From contig NZ_CP156079.1 of the NCBI RefSeq assembly GCF_040892545.1, forward strand, positions 1,833,501-1,897,500: 64,000 bases of DNA. The letters run 5' to 3'. The notes under the pieces are model-generated. The model saw only the letters and a program-made list of their open reading frames with translations, was not told where the DNA came from and made no database searches. This DNA is from Paracidovorax avenae (GTDB taxonomy: Bacteria; Pseudomonadota; Gammaproteobacteria; Burkholderiales; Burkholderiaceae_C). The translations under genes and the position numbers were made by a program. Positions 1 to 7,933 of the stretch are shown here, piece by piece. Each line of letters starts with the position of its first letter. Position 1 is the first letter of the stretch.

Positions 1-1244
1 GCCAGCGAATCGAAGGCGGGCGGGTTCAGCTGCGAGGCGCGCAGGAAGTCCAGCAGGCTCTCGCGCCGGCCGTCGCTCTCGGCCAGCAGCAGCACCCGGT
101 GCTGCGTGTTGCGGATGTGCGCATGCAGGCGCGCCAGCGGATCCTCGGCGCCGCGCACCACGGCCAGGTCGCCCAGCTTCTGGAAGTTCGGGTTGTCGGC
201 CACGTCCTCCACGCCCGGCCGCAGCGCGAGCTGCGCATGCGCGTTGGCGCGGGTGTAGAACTGCTCGATGCCCAGGAACAGCGATTCGGGCGGCAGTGCG
301 GGCCGGTCGGGGTCGCCCTGCACCAGGCGGAAGCGCTCCTTCGTGTCCTGCCAGAAACGCTGGAAGGCCGGCTCCAGGTCGCCGTGCAATACCACCGTGG
401 CGTCCTCTCCAAGATAGTCGAACACGGTGGCCGTCTCGTCGAAGAAGAGCGGCAGGTAGTACTCGATGCCGGCGGTGGCCACGCCGTTGCCCATGTCCTT
501 GTAGATGCGGCTTTTCGTGGGGTCGCCCTCCAGCAGCTCGCGCCAGCGGCTGCGGAACTTGGCCCGGGCCGCGTCGTCCATGGGGAACTCGCGGCCGGGC
601 AGCAGGCGCACTTCCGGCACCGGGTAGAGGCTGCGCTGCGTGTCCGGATCGAAGGTGCGGATGGAGTCGATCTCGTCGTCGAACAGGTCCACCCGGTAGG
701 GCACGGGCGAGCCCATGGGGAAAAGGTCGATCAGGCCGCCGCGCACCGCGTATTCGCCGGGGCTCACCACCTGCGAGACGTGGCTGTAGCCGGCCAGCGT
801 GAGCTGGGCGCGGAACTTCGCCTCGTCCAGCTTCTGCTTCACCTTGAAGTGGAAGGTGTAGGCCGCCAGGAACGAGGGCGGCGCGACCCGGTAGAGCGCC
901 GTGGTGGCGGGCACCAGCACCACGTCGGCGCCGGTGTCCTTGTCCTTCTGGCTGATGCGCCAGAGCGTGGCCAGGCGTTCGCTGATGAGGTCCTGGTGGG
1001 GCGAGAAGGTGTCGTAGGGCAGCGTTTCCCAGTCGGGGAACAGCGCGCAGCGCAGTTCCGGCGCGAAGAACGCCATCTCGTCGATCAGGCGCTGCGCGTC
1101 GGTGGCGTCGGCCGTGACGATGGCGATGGTGCGCCGGGCGGCCTTCTCGCGCTCCGCGACGCGCGCGAGCAGCAGGGCGTCCGCGCTGCCCACGGGGCGC
1201 GGCATGGTGAAACGTTTGCCGGGGATGAGTTTGGGGAGGTCCAT
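1..1244 (-). CDS. mfd: Transcription-repair coupling factor Mfd (N-terminal part, cut by window edge)
   Basis: Mfd is the ATP-dependent translocase that removes stalled RNA polymerase from damaged DNA and recruits UvrA. About 414 N-terminal codons are visible. They start at the ATG at 1244 (MDLPKLIPGKR) and run off the left edge. The N-terminal UvrB-homology domain is recognisable from the segment PDWETLPYDTFSPHQDLISE, near residues 75-95, and from the later GEYAVRGGLIDLFP. The RNA-polymerase-interacting and helicase domains lie outside the window. It is divergent from ispD across about 155 bases. No frame disruption is seen. Confidence 0.95.
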   Translation of the reverse strand, partial: MDLPKLIPGKRFTMPRPVGSADALLLARVAEREKAARRTIAIVTADATDAQRLIDEMAFFAPELRCALFPDWETLPYDTFSPHQDLISERLATLWRISQKDKDTGADVVLVPATTALYRVAPPSFLAAYTFHFKVKQKLDEAKFRAQLTLAGYSHVSQVVSPGEYAVRGGLIDLFPMGSPVPYRVDLFDDEIDSIRTFDPDTQRSLYPVPEVRLLPGREFPMDDAARAKFRSRWRELLEGDPTKSRIYKDMGNGVATAGIEYYLPLFFDETATVFDYLGEDATVVLHGDLEPAFQRFWQDTKERFRLVQGDPDRPALPPESLFLGIEQFYTRANAHAQLALRPGVEDVADNPNFQKLGDLAVVRGAEDPLARLHAHIRNTQHRVLLLAESDGRRESLLDFLRASQLNPPAFDSL

Positions 1245-1399
1245 GGGGAAGCGGGGACTGGCTGGGCGCACCGGAGCGCCGCGGGCCGTGCGCGGTGCGG
1301 CGCGGCCATGCAGGCATTCTAGGGCGGCGGCCATTCCGGCGGGGCGCCCGGGGCATGCCGGCCGGCCAGGGTGCGCCGCGCTCCTACAATGGCCGCCCC

Positions 1400-2224
1400 A
1401 TGAGCGATCTGCTGCCGCCCCGACCGACCCTTTCGCCTCCGGCCACGCCGGGCCGTTTCTGGGCCCTGCTGCCCTGTGCTGGCACGGGTGCCCGCGCCGT
1501 GGCGCCGGGCGCCGCGGCCGGCGTGCCCAAGCAGTACCAGGCCGTGGCCGGGCTGCCGCTGGTGCTGCACACCCTGGCGGCATTCGCGGGCGTGCAGCGC
1601 CTGCTGGGCACGCTGGTGGCCGTGGCGCCCGGCGACGCATTCTTCGACGCCCATCCTTCGGACCTGCATTTCGCCGTCGCCTGCGGCGGCGCCACGCGCG
1701 CCGACACCGTGCTCGGAGGCCTGCGCGCGCTGCGCGAGCGCGGCGCGGAGGAGGGCGACTGGGTACTGGTGCACGACGCGGCGCGCTGCCTGGTGACCAC
1801 GGCGCAGATCGACGCGCTCATCGATGCCTGCGAGCACGACAGCGTGGGCGGCCTGCTGGCCCACAAGCTGGCCGACACGCTCAAGACGGCCAGCGAGGGC
1901 CCGGGCGGCGTGCGCGTCGCCTCCACGGTGGACCGCAGCGACAAATGGCTCGCCCAGACCCCGCAGATGTTCCGCCTGGGCACCCTCGAATCCGCGCTCG
2001 TGCGGTACGGCGCGCAGGCCACCGACGAGGCCAGCGCCATGGAGGCCATGGGCCTGCACCCGCGCCTCGTGCCGGGCGGCGCGCAGAACTTCAAGGTCAC
2101 CTATCCGGACGACTTCGCGCTGGCCGAGGCCGTGCTGGCGCAGCGCCTGCTGCCGGCCACCCTGGAACGCTTCGGCGGGCCGCTCGCGCAGGGCGCGCCG
2201 CTGCCGGGCAAGACTTTCTTCTGA
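1400..2224 (+). CDS. ispD: 2-C-methyl-D-erythritol 4-phosphate cytidylyltransferase
   Basis: IspD joins CTP to MEP in the non-mevalonate isoprenoid pathway, in the cytoplasm. The 274-residue product has the nucleotide-binding start LLPCAGTGARA followed by PKQY, and the VHDAAR motif near residue 118. It ends 24 bases before ispF, so the two are almost certainly co-transcribed. The ATG at 1400 (MSDLLPPRP) was preferred to an upstream in-frame start because the extension is arginine/glycine-rich and unlike the family. The residue after VHDAAR is Cys, not the usual Pro. Confidence 0.96.
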   Translation: MSDLLPPRPTLSPPATPGRFWALLPCAGTGARAVAPGAAAGVPKQYQAVAGLPLVLHTLAAFAGVQRLLGTLVAVAPGDAFFDAHPSDLHFAVACGGATRADTVLGGLRALRERGAEEGDWVLVHDAARCLVTTAQIDALIDACEHDSVGGLLAHKLADTLKTASEGPGGVRVASTVDRSDKWLAQTPQMFRLGTLESALVRYGAQATDEASAMEAMGLHPRLVPGGAQNFKVTYPDDFALAEAVLAQRLLPATLERFGGPLAQGAPLPGKTFF

Positions 2225-2248
2225 CAGACACACAAGGCGGAACTGCCC

Positions 2249-2746
2249 ATGACGCTTCCCCCATTCCGCATCGGCGAGGGCTGGGACATCCATGCCCTGG
2301 TGCCGGGCCGCCGCCTGGTGATCGGCGGCGTGGACATCCCCCACACCATGGGCCTGCTCGGGCATTCCGATGCCGACGTGCTGCTGCACGCCGTGACCGA
2401 CGCGCTGCTGGGCGCCGCGGGGCTCGGCGACATCGGCAGCCATTTCCCGGACACGGACGAGCGCTTCAAGGGCGCCGATTCCATGGTCCTGCTGGTGGAG
2501 GCCGCACGGCGCGTGCGCGAGCGCGGCCACGAGATCGGCAACATCGACAGCACCGTGATCGCGCAGGCCCCGCGCCTCGCGCCGCACATCCCCGCCATGC
2601 GCGAAGGCATCGCCCGGTCGCTGGGCCTGCAGCCCGACCAGGTGAACGTGAAGGCCAAGACCGCCGAGCGCATGGGCCCCGTGGGGCAGGGCCTGGCCAT
2701 GGAGGCGCGCGCGGCCGTGCTGCTGTTCAGGCCTTCGCCGGCTTGA
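2249..2746 (+). CDS. ispF: 2-C-methyl-D-erythritol 2,4-cyclodiphosphate synthase
   Basis: IspF cyclises CDP-ME 2-phosphate to MEcPP, two steps after IspD in the same pathway. The 165-residue protein is standard length. It shows the zinc ligands in GWDIHAL near the N-terminus, the [11 protein letters not shown] block, and [10 protein letters not shown]. The C-terminus has the expected [12 protein letters not shown] motif. It is the second gene of the ispD-ispF pair. Its last 20 bases overlap the 3' end of the convergent histidine kinase gene. Confidence 0.97.
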   Translation: MTLPPFRIGEGWDIHALVPGRRLVIGGVDIPHTMGLLGHSDADVLLHAVTDALLGAAGLGDIGSHFPDTDERFKGADSMVLLVEAARRVRERGHEIGNIDSTVIAQAPRLAPHIPAMREGIARSLGLQPDQVNVKAKTAERMGPVGQGLAMEARAAVLLFRPSPA

Positions 2747-4244
2747 CGGGCTTGCCGCCCTTGGCGGCATCGGGTGGCAGCTGGCGCTTGATCTGCGGGC
2801 GCTGCAGCCGCTGCTTGGGGTCCTTGCCGGCCGGCAGTTGCGAGGCGCGCTGCAACTGGATGTGCGCCACCAGGCCGCCGGAGCCGGAATTGGCCAGCGC
2901 GAAGATGCCGCCCATGCGCTGCACGGTCTTGTCCACGATGGCGAGGCCCAGGCCCGCGCCCGCGGCCGCCGTGCGCGCGGAGTTGCCGCGGAAGAAGGGC
3001 TTGGTCAGGTTGCTTAGCTGGTCGGGCGGCACGCCCGGGCCGTGGTCGCGCACCTTCACCAGCACCCATTTCTCGCGCCCCTTGGCGGCGATCTCCACCG
3101 AAGCCGTGCCGCTCTCGGGCGTCTTGCCGTAGCGGCGGGCGTTCTCCAGCAGGTTGGAGATCACGCGCGCCAGCTCCACCTCGTCGGCCAGCACGATCAG
3201 ATCTTCCGGCACGCTCATGGAGATCTGCAGTTCGCGGTGGTCCTGCACCGCATACACGCAGGAAGACACCACGCCGTGCAGGTTCACCGGCGTGAGCGTG
3301 ACGTGGTCCGGCCGCGCATAGTCCAGGAACTTGTCGATGGTGGCGTCGAGCTGCACGATGTCGGCCACCATGTGCTCGCGGGCCACGTCGTCGATCACGC
3401 TCATCTCGGTTTCCAGCCGCAGGCGCGCCAGCGGCGTGCGCAGGTCGTGCGAGATGCCGGCCAGCATCACCGCCCGGTCCTGTTCGAGCTTCGCGAGCTT
3501 CTGCGCCATGCGGTTGAAGCCGATGTTCACCTCGCGGATCTCGCTGGTCACCACCTCCTCGTCGAGCTGGCTGGCCGCGAAATCGCCGTCGCGCACGCGG
3601 TTGGCGGCGTAGGAGAGCTGCTTGAGCGGCCGGTTGATGAGCCGCGCGATCGCCGCCGCGCCCGCCAGCGACAGGGCACCCGCGGTAATGAGCCAGATCA
3701 GCCAGGTCTTGCCGCCCGCCGTGCTCAGGCGCGAGCGGTCCATCAGCAGCCAGTTGGGATCGCCGTTGATGGTGAAGCCCACCCACAGGCCGCTCTCGCC
3801 GTTCACGTTGCCGGCCACGATCGTGCCCGGGCCGAGGCGCTCGGTGAGCTCTTCGGTCAGGCGCACGCCCAGGGCGGTGTCGTCCACGAGGTCGAAGCGG
3901 TCGCTGGGCTCGCGGGGCAGGATGCGCACGCCCTCCTGGTCCGCCATGGTCTTGATGAGCGAGACGCGGGCGATGGCGTCCGCATGCACCAGCGCGGCAC
4001 GGCTCAGGTTCACGAGGGAGGCGATCTGCTGCGCGGTCTGCAGGGTGCGGGGCTCGAATTCGAGCGCGCGCAGCGTCTGCAGCCAGGCCAGGATGCTGCC
4101 CACCAGCAGCAGCGCGAGCAGGAAAAAAGTGCGCCAGAAAAGGTTCAGGCCGACGCGCGTGCGCTGGGACGCGCGCCGGTTCGGCGTCGTCTCCAGGGGC
4201 GCGGGGCTGGTGGCGTCCGCGGACGCATCATGGGAGGCGCTCAT
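2727..4244 (-). CDS. EnvZ/RstB-type membrane sensor histidine kinase
   Basis: This 505-residue inner-membrane kinase should phosphorylate the response regulator encoded just upstream. Segments in order: membrane span 37-58, periplasmic domain of about 120 residues, second span 181-202, HAMP linker to about 255, H-box [10 protein letters not shown] with His266, N-box NLLENARR (364-371), DHGPG (400-404) and GAGLGLAIV (429-437). The tail after the ATPase domain (from about 470) is a Lys/Pro/Gln-rich basic extension, unusual for EnvZ. The gene follows the regulator after a 108-base gap with a strong hairpin, and overlaps the 3' end of ispF. Confidence 0.93.
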   Translation of the reverse strand: MSASHDASADATSPAPLETTPNRRASQRTRVGLNLFWRTFFLLALLLVGSILAWLQTLRALEFEPRTLQTAQQIASLVNLSRAALVHADAIARVSLIKTMADQEGVRILPREPSDRFDLVDDTALGVRLTEELTERLGPGTIVAGNVNGESGLWVGFTINGDPNWLLMDRSRLSTAGGKTWLIWLITAGALSLAGAAAIARLINRPLKQLSYAANRVRDGDFAASQLDEEVVTSEIREVNIGFNRMAQKLAKLEQDRAVMLAGISHDLRTPLARLRLETEMSVIDDVAREHMVADIVQLDATIDKFLDYARPDHVTLTPVNLHGVVSSCVYAVQDHRELQISMSVPEDLIVLADEVELARVISNLLENARRYGKTPESGTASVEIAAKGREKWVLVKVRDHGPGVPPDQLSNLTKPFFRGNSARTAAAGAGLGLAIVDKTVQRMGGIFALANSGSGGLVAHIQLQRASQLPAGKDPKQRLQRPQIKRQLPPDAAKGGKPVKPAKA

Positions 4245-4290
4245 GTCAGGTCAGGAGAAGAGCCGGGCCGCTGCAGGCCGTGGAAGGGCC

Positions 4291-4330
4291 GCGGGCACCG
4301 GGCTGCACGTGGTGCCGGCCCGGTGCCCGC
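4291..4330. other. Perfect 12-bp inverted repeat between response regulator and kinase genes
   Basis: GCGGGCACCGGG at 4291-4302 is matched by its exact reverse complement at 4319-4330, with a 16-base loop. It lies in the 108-base gap between the regulator stop (4353) and the kinase start (4244). There is no T-run, so it is not a standard intrinsic terminator. It could be an attenuating or RNA-processing hairpin that lowers kinase relative to regulator expression (inference). Confidence 0.6.
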
Positions 4331-4352
4331 GCGCGGGGTTGTCGGCCGTGGA

Positions 4353-5084
4353 TCAGCTCGCTCCATCCGGCACGAACACGTAGCCCACGCCCCAGACGGT
4401 CTGGATGTAGCGGGGGGCGGCGGCATCCACCTCGACCAGCTTGCGCAGGCGCGAGACCTGCACGTCCAGGCTGCGGTCGAAGGGCTCGAATTCGCGGCCG
4501 CGGGCCAGCAGGGCCAGTTTTTCGCGCGACAGCGGCTGGCGCGGGTGGCGCACCAGGGCCTTGAGCATGGCGAATTCGCCGGTGGTGAGGGGCAGCTCCT
4601 CCCCGTTCTTCTGCAGGGCGCGCGTGCCCAGGTCGAAGGTGAAGGGGCCGAAGGTCACGACCTCGTTGTCGCCCGAGGGGGCGCCCGGGGCCTCCTGCGG
4701 CGGGCGGCGGCGCAGCACGGCGTGGATGCGCGCCAGCAGTTCGCGGGGGTTGAAGGGCTTGCCCAGGTAGTCGTCGGCACCCACCTCCAGACCGACGATG
4801 CGGTCCACGTCCTCGCCCTTGGCGGTGAGCATGATGATCGGGGTGCGGTCGTTGGCCGCGCGCAGGCGGCGGCAGATGGAGAGCCCGTCCTCGCCGGGCA
4901 TCATGAGATCCAGAACGATCAGTTCGACCGTCTCGCGCAGCAGGATGCGGTTGAGCGCCTTGCCGTCTTCCGCCACCATGACTTCGAAGCCTTCCTGGGT
5001 CAGATAGCGGCGCAGCAAATCACGGATGCGCGCGTCGTCGTCCACCACGAGGATCTTGTCGGTACGGTTGGTTGTAGAGGCCAT
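4353..5084 (-). CDS. ompR: OmpR-family response regulator
   Basis: The 243-residue regulator has a receiver domain (ILVVDDD, phosphoacceptor Asp59 in IVLDLMMPGEDG, Thr in MLTAKG, KPF Lys) and an OmpR/PhoB winged helix from about residue 140, ending RYIQTVWGVGYVFVPDG. It is first in the operon with the EnvZ-like kinase. It is divergent from the SIMPL-domain gene across 234 bases that carry a perfect inverted repeat likely to be its own binding sites. The gene name is by family resemblance; the RisA-type regulators of related genera are equally good matches. Confidence 0.92.
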   Translation of the reverse strand: MASTTNRTDKILVVDDDARIRDLLRRYLTQEGFEVMVAEDGKALNRILLRETVELIVLDLMMPGEDGLSICRRLRAANDRTPIIMLTAKGEDVDRIVGLEVGADDYLGKPFNPRELLARIHAVLRRRPPQEAPGAPSGDNEVVTFGPFTFDLGTRALQKNGEELPLTTGEFAMLKALVRHPRQPLSREKLALLARGREFEPFDRSLDVQVSRLRKLVEVDAAAPRYIQTVWGVGYVFVPDGAS

Positions 5085-5100
5085 GAGTTTCCTGGGTCCT

Positions 5101-5180
5101 ATTTGTAACAGAGCCGATTCTGACCACCTTGCCGCCCGAAGTTCGCGTTTTTCCGGCAGGTCTGACCAAGTGTTACAAAT
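5101..5180. promoter_or_regulatory. Paired inverted repeat ATTTGTAACA / TGTTACAAAT upstream of ompR
   Basis: ATTTGTAACA at 5101-5110 is repeated as its exact reverse complement at 5171-5180. The motif TCTGACCA occurs inside both flanks. The left copy is 16 bases upstream of the ompR start codon. TGTTACA-like half-sites resemble known OmpR boxes, so autoregulation and joint control of the divergent gene are plausible (inference). Confidence 0.5.
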
Positions 5181-5318
5181 TTTGCGGCGGCTATCAGCAG
5201 GGTTGTCCGGGCGACATCTCCAGGGGCCACCGCGTGCGTTACCGTGGACGGCCTGCCCGCATGCGCATGTCCGGCATGCAGGTTTTCACACGATTTTTTC
5301 CATACAGGGAGTCCCTTC

Positions 5319-6038
5319 ATGAAATTCCTCGCCCCCCTGGCCGCCGCCTGCGCCATCGCTGCCGTGTCGGGCACGGCGTTTGCCCAGAACGTGGCCGCGC
5401 CGGCGCCCCAGAACGTGCTGCAGCTCGCCGCGAGCGGCTCGGTGGATGTCCAGCAGGATCTTCTGGTGCTGACCCTGGCTGCCACGCGCGAGGGCGCGGA
5501 TGCCGCCACCGTGCAGACGCAACTGCGGCAGGCGCTGGATGCCGGCCTGGCCGAAGCCAAGCGCGCTGCGCAGCCCGAACAGATGGAGGTGCGCACCGGC
5601 CAGTTCGGCCTGTACCCGCGCTACGGCAAGGACGGCAAGATCACCGCCTGGCAGGGGCGTGCCGAACTGGTGCTGCAGGGGCGCGATTTCTCGCGCATCA
5701 CCACCACCGCCGGCCGCATCCAGTCCATGCCCATCAGCCAGATCGCATTCGACCTGTCCAAGGAAGCCCGGGCGCGTGTCCAGGCGGAGGCCCAGACCCG
5801 GGCCATCGAGGAGTTCAAGAACCGTGCGGGCGAACTGGCCAAGGGCTTCGGCTTCTCGGGCTACTCGCTGCGTGAGGTCTCGGTCAACAGCGACGAGATG
5901 TCGCCCGGGCCGCGCCCGCCCCGCATGATGGCCATGCAGGCCAAGTCGTCCATGATGTCCGCCGACGAGTCCGTGCCGGTCGAGGCCGGCAAGACCCAGG
6001 TGGTGGTCCACGTCTCCGGGTCGGTGCAACTGCGCTGA
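5319..6038 (+). CDS. SIMPL-domain (DUF541) periplasmic protein
   Basis: A 239-residue secreted protein. Residues 1-22 form a signal peptide with a likely cleavage AFA|Q. The remainder matches the SIMPL/DUF541 family (LAASGSVDVQQDLLVLTLAA near the start of the mature chain). Members include BP26 of Brucella and YggE of E. coli; E. coli YggE has been linked to lowering oxidative stress, but the biochemical role is unsettled. The start is fixed by AGGGAG seven bases before the ATG at 5319; an in-frame upstream extension lacks signal character. A Met-rich stretch (residues 200-225) sits near the C-terminus. It may share regulation with the divergent ompR. Confidence 0.85.
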   Translation: MKFLAPLAAACAIAAVSGTAFAQNVAAPAPQNVLQLAASGSVDVQQDLLVLTLAATREGADAATVQTQLRQALDAGLAEAKRAAQPEQMEVRTGQFGLYPRYGKDGKITAWQGRAELVLQGRDFSRITTTAGRIQSMPISQIAFDLSKEARARVQAEAQTRAIEEFKNRAGELAKGFGFSGYSLREVSVNSDEMSPGPRPPRMMAMQAKSSMMSADESVPVEAGKTQVVVHVSGSVQLR

Positions 6039-6102
6039 CCCGCGCTGACCGGCGCGCCCGTGCCCAGTGGCCGGGAGCGCACCGGGGGAGGGCGGTCGCG
6101 GG

Positions 6103-6888
6103 TTACTGCGCCGCCCAGCCCCCGTCCATGTTCCAGGCCACGCCGCGCACATTGTTGGCGGCCGGCGAGCAGAAGAACACCGCCAGTTCGCCCAGTTCCT
6201 CGGGCGTGGTGAACTGCATCGAGGGCTCCTTCTCGCCCAGCAGCTGGCGCGTGGCTTCCTCGTTCGAGAGGCCGTGTTCGGCGGCCCTGGCGTCCACCTG
6301 CTTCTGCACCAGCGGCGTGAGCACCCAGCCCGGGCAGATGGCATTGCAGGTCACGCCCGTGGTGGCGTTCTCCAGCGCCGTCACCTTCGTGAGGCCCACG
6401 ATGCCGTGCTTGGCGGCCACGTAGGCCGACTTCTGCGCCGATCCCACCAGGCCGTGCACCGAGGCCACGTTGACGATGCGCCCCCAGTTCGCGGCCTGCA
6501 TGGCCGGCAGCGCGAGGCGCGTGGTGTGGAAGGCACTGCTCAGGTTGATGGCCAGGATCGCGTCCCACTTTTTCACCGGGAAATCCTCCACGCGAGCGAC
6601 GTGCTGGATGCCCGCGTTGTTCACGAGGATGTCCACGCGGCCGAACTGGGCGGCGGCGTACTTCATCATGTCCTCGATCTCCGGCACGCTGCCCATGTCC
6701 GCGCCGTGGTAGGCCACCTGCGCTCCCGCGGCATGCCCGGCCGCCAGCACCTCCGACCTGGGGCCGTCCACGTCGCCGAAGCCGTTCAGGACGATGTTCG
6801 CCCCTTCGCGCGCCAGGGCCTTGGCGATGCCCAGTCCGATGCCGCTGGTGGAACCCGTCACGAGCGCAGTCTTGCCAGTGAGAAGCAT
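6103..6888 (-). CDS. bdhA: 3-hydroxybutyrate dehydrogenase (short-chain dehydrogenase)
   Basis: Predicted to oxidise D-3-hydroxybutyrate to acetoacetate with NAD in polyhydroxybutyrate turnover. The 261-residue protein shows the SDR cofactor motif TGSTSGIG (11-18), NNAG (90-93), and catalytic Ser143, Tyr156 and Lys160 (SAYVAAK). The C-terminus WNMDGGWAAQ and the PLVQKQ segment are typical of this subgroup. It is a single gene, divergent from the hydrolase at 6959. PhaR in the same window fits a PHB-storing host. Confidence 0.92.
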   Translation of the reverse strand: MLLTGKTALVTGSTSGIGLGIAKALAREGANIVLNGFGDVDGPRSEVLAAGHAAGAQVAYHGADMGSVPEIEDMMKYAAAQFGRVDILVNNAGIQHVARVEDFPVKKWDAILAINLSSAFHTTRLALPAMQAANWGRIVNVASVHGLVGSAQKSAYVAAKHGIVGLTKVTALENATTGVTCNAICPGWVLTPLVQKQVDARAAEHGLSNEEATRQLLGEKEPSMQFTTPEELGELAVFFCSPAANNVRGVAWNMDGGWAAQ

Positions 6889-6958
6889 GCCGGTCTCTCC
6901 GAATGAATTAGGATGAACGAAGGGCCATTATCGAGCGGCCCAGAGACGATTGCCCCCC

Positions 6959-7933
6959 ATGACAGAGCCTACGCTGAACTACGTACATTGCCCCGGTGCC
7001 GCGGCATCCCCCGGGGATGCATCCAGGGAGGGCGAGGGCGGGCACCGCATGGCGTACTGGGAGTGGAACGGCACGGGCGACCCCGCGCACCCCCACGTGG
7101 TCGTCTGCGTGCACGGCCTCACGCGGCAGGGCCGCGACTTCGACGTGCTGGCCCGCCGCCTCGCGCGGCATGCCCGCATCGTCTGCCCGGACGTGGCCGG
7201 GCGCGGACGCAGCGACTGGCTGGCCGATGCCTCGCATTACCAGATCCCCGTCTATGCGGCCGACATGCTCGCGCTGCTCGGCCACCTGCATGCCCGTGCG
7301 CCCGTGCGCGTGCTCGACTGGGTCGGCACCAGCATGGGCGGGCTCATCGGCATGGCCCTGTGCGGGCAGCCGGAGCTGCCGCTGCCCGCGCCGGTGCGCC
7401 GGCTGGTGCTCAACGACGTCGGCCCCGCCCTGGAATGGGCGGCGCTGCAGCGCATCGGCCAGTACGTGGGCCGCGTGGTGGCGTTCCCCAGCGTGGCGGC
7501 CGCGGTCGAGGGGCTGCGTGTCGTGTCAACGGGCTTCGGCCCGCATACCGCAGAGGAGTGGCAGGCGCTGTCCGAACCCCTGCTGCGCCCGCAGCCGGAC
7601 GGCTCCGTGCGCCTGCACTACGACCCGGCCATCGCCGAGAACTTCCGGCACCTCACGCCCGAGTCCGCGCGTGCCGGCGATGCCCAGCTGTGGCAGCTCT
7701 ATGACGCGATCCGGGCGCAAACGCTGGTGCTGCGGGGGGCGGAATCCGACCTGCTGCTGCCCGGCACGGCGCAGGCCATGGCGCAGCGCGGTCCGCGCGC
7801 GCGGGTGGTCGAATGGGCCGGCGTGGGCCATGCGCCCACCCTCGTGGTTGCCGCCCAGGTCGATGTGGTCGAGCAGTTCCTGTTCGGCACGCCCGCCGCG
7901 GACAGCCAGGGCGCGCAGGAGGCCCGCCCATGA
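6959..7933 (+). CDS. Alpha/beta hydrolase
   Basis: A 324-residue cytoplasmic alpha/beta-hydrolase-fold enzyme. The oxyanion-hole HG is at 52-53, the nucleophile elbow GTSMG centres on Ser125, and a late GVGHAP supplies the catalytic His near 290. Substrate is not predictable. The ATG at 6959 is preferred to an in-frame TTG nine bases upstream. Its stop overlaps the relA start as ATGA, so translation is probably coupled; the biological link to (p)ppGpp synthesis is unknown. Confidence 0.88.
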   Translation: MTEPTLNYVHCPGAAASPGDASREGEGGHRMAYWEWNGTGDPAHPHVVVCVHGLTRQGRDFDVLARRLARHARIVCPDVAGRGRSDWLADASHYQIPVYAADMLALLGHLHARAPVRVLDWVGTSMGGLIGMALCGQPELPLPAPVRRLVLNDVGPALEWAALQRIGQYVGRVVAFPSVAAAVEGLRVVSTGFGPHTAEEWQALSEPLLRPQPDGSVRLHYDPAIAENFRHLTPESARAGDAQLWQLYDAIRAQTLVLRGAESDLLLPGTAQAMAQRGPRARVVEWAGVGHAPTLVVAAQVDVVEQFLFGTPAADSQGAQEARP

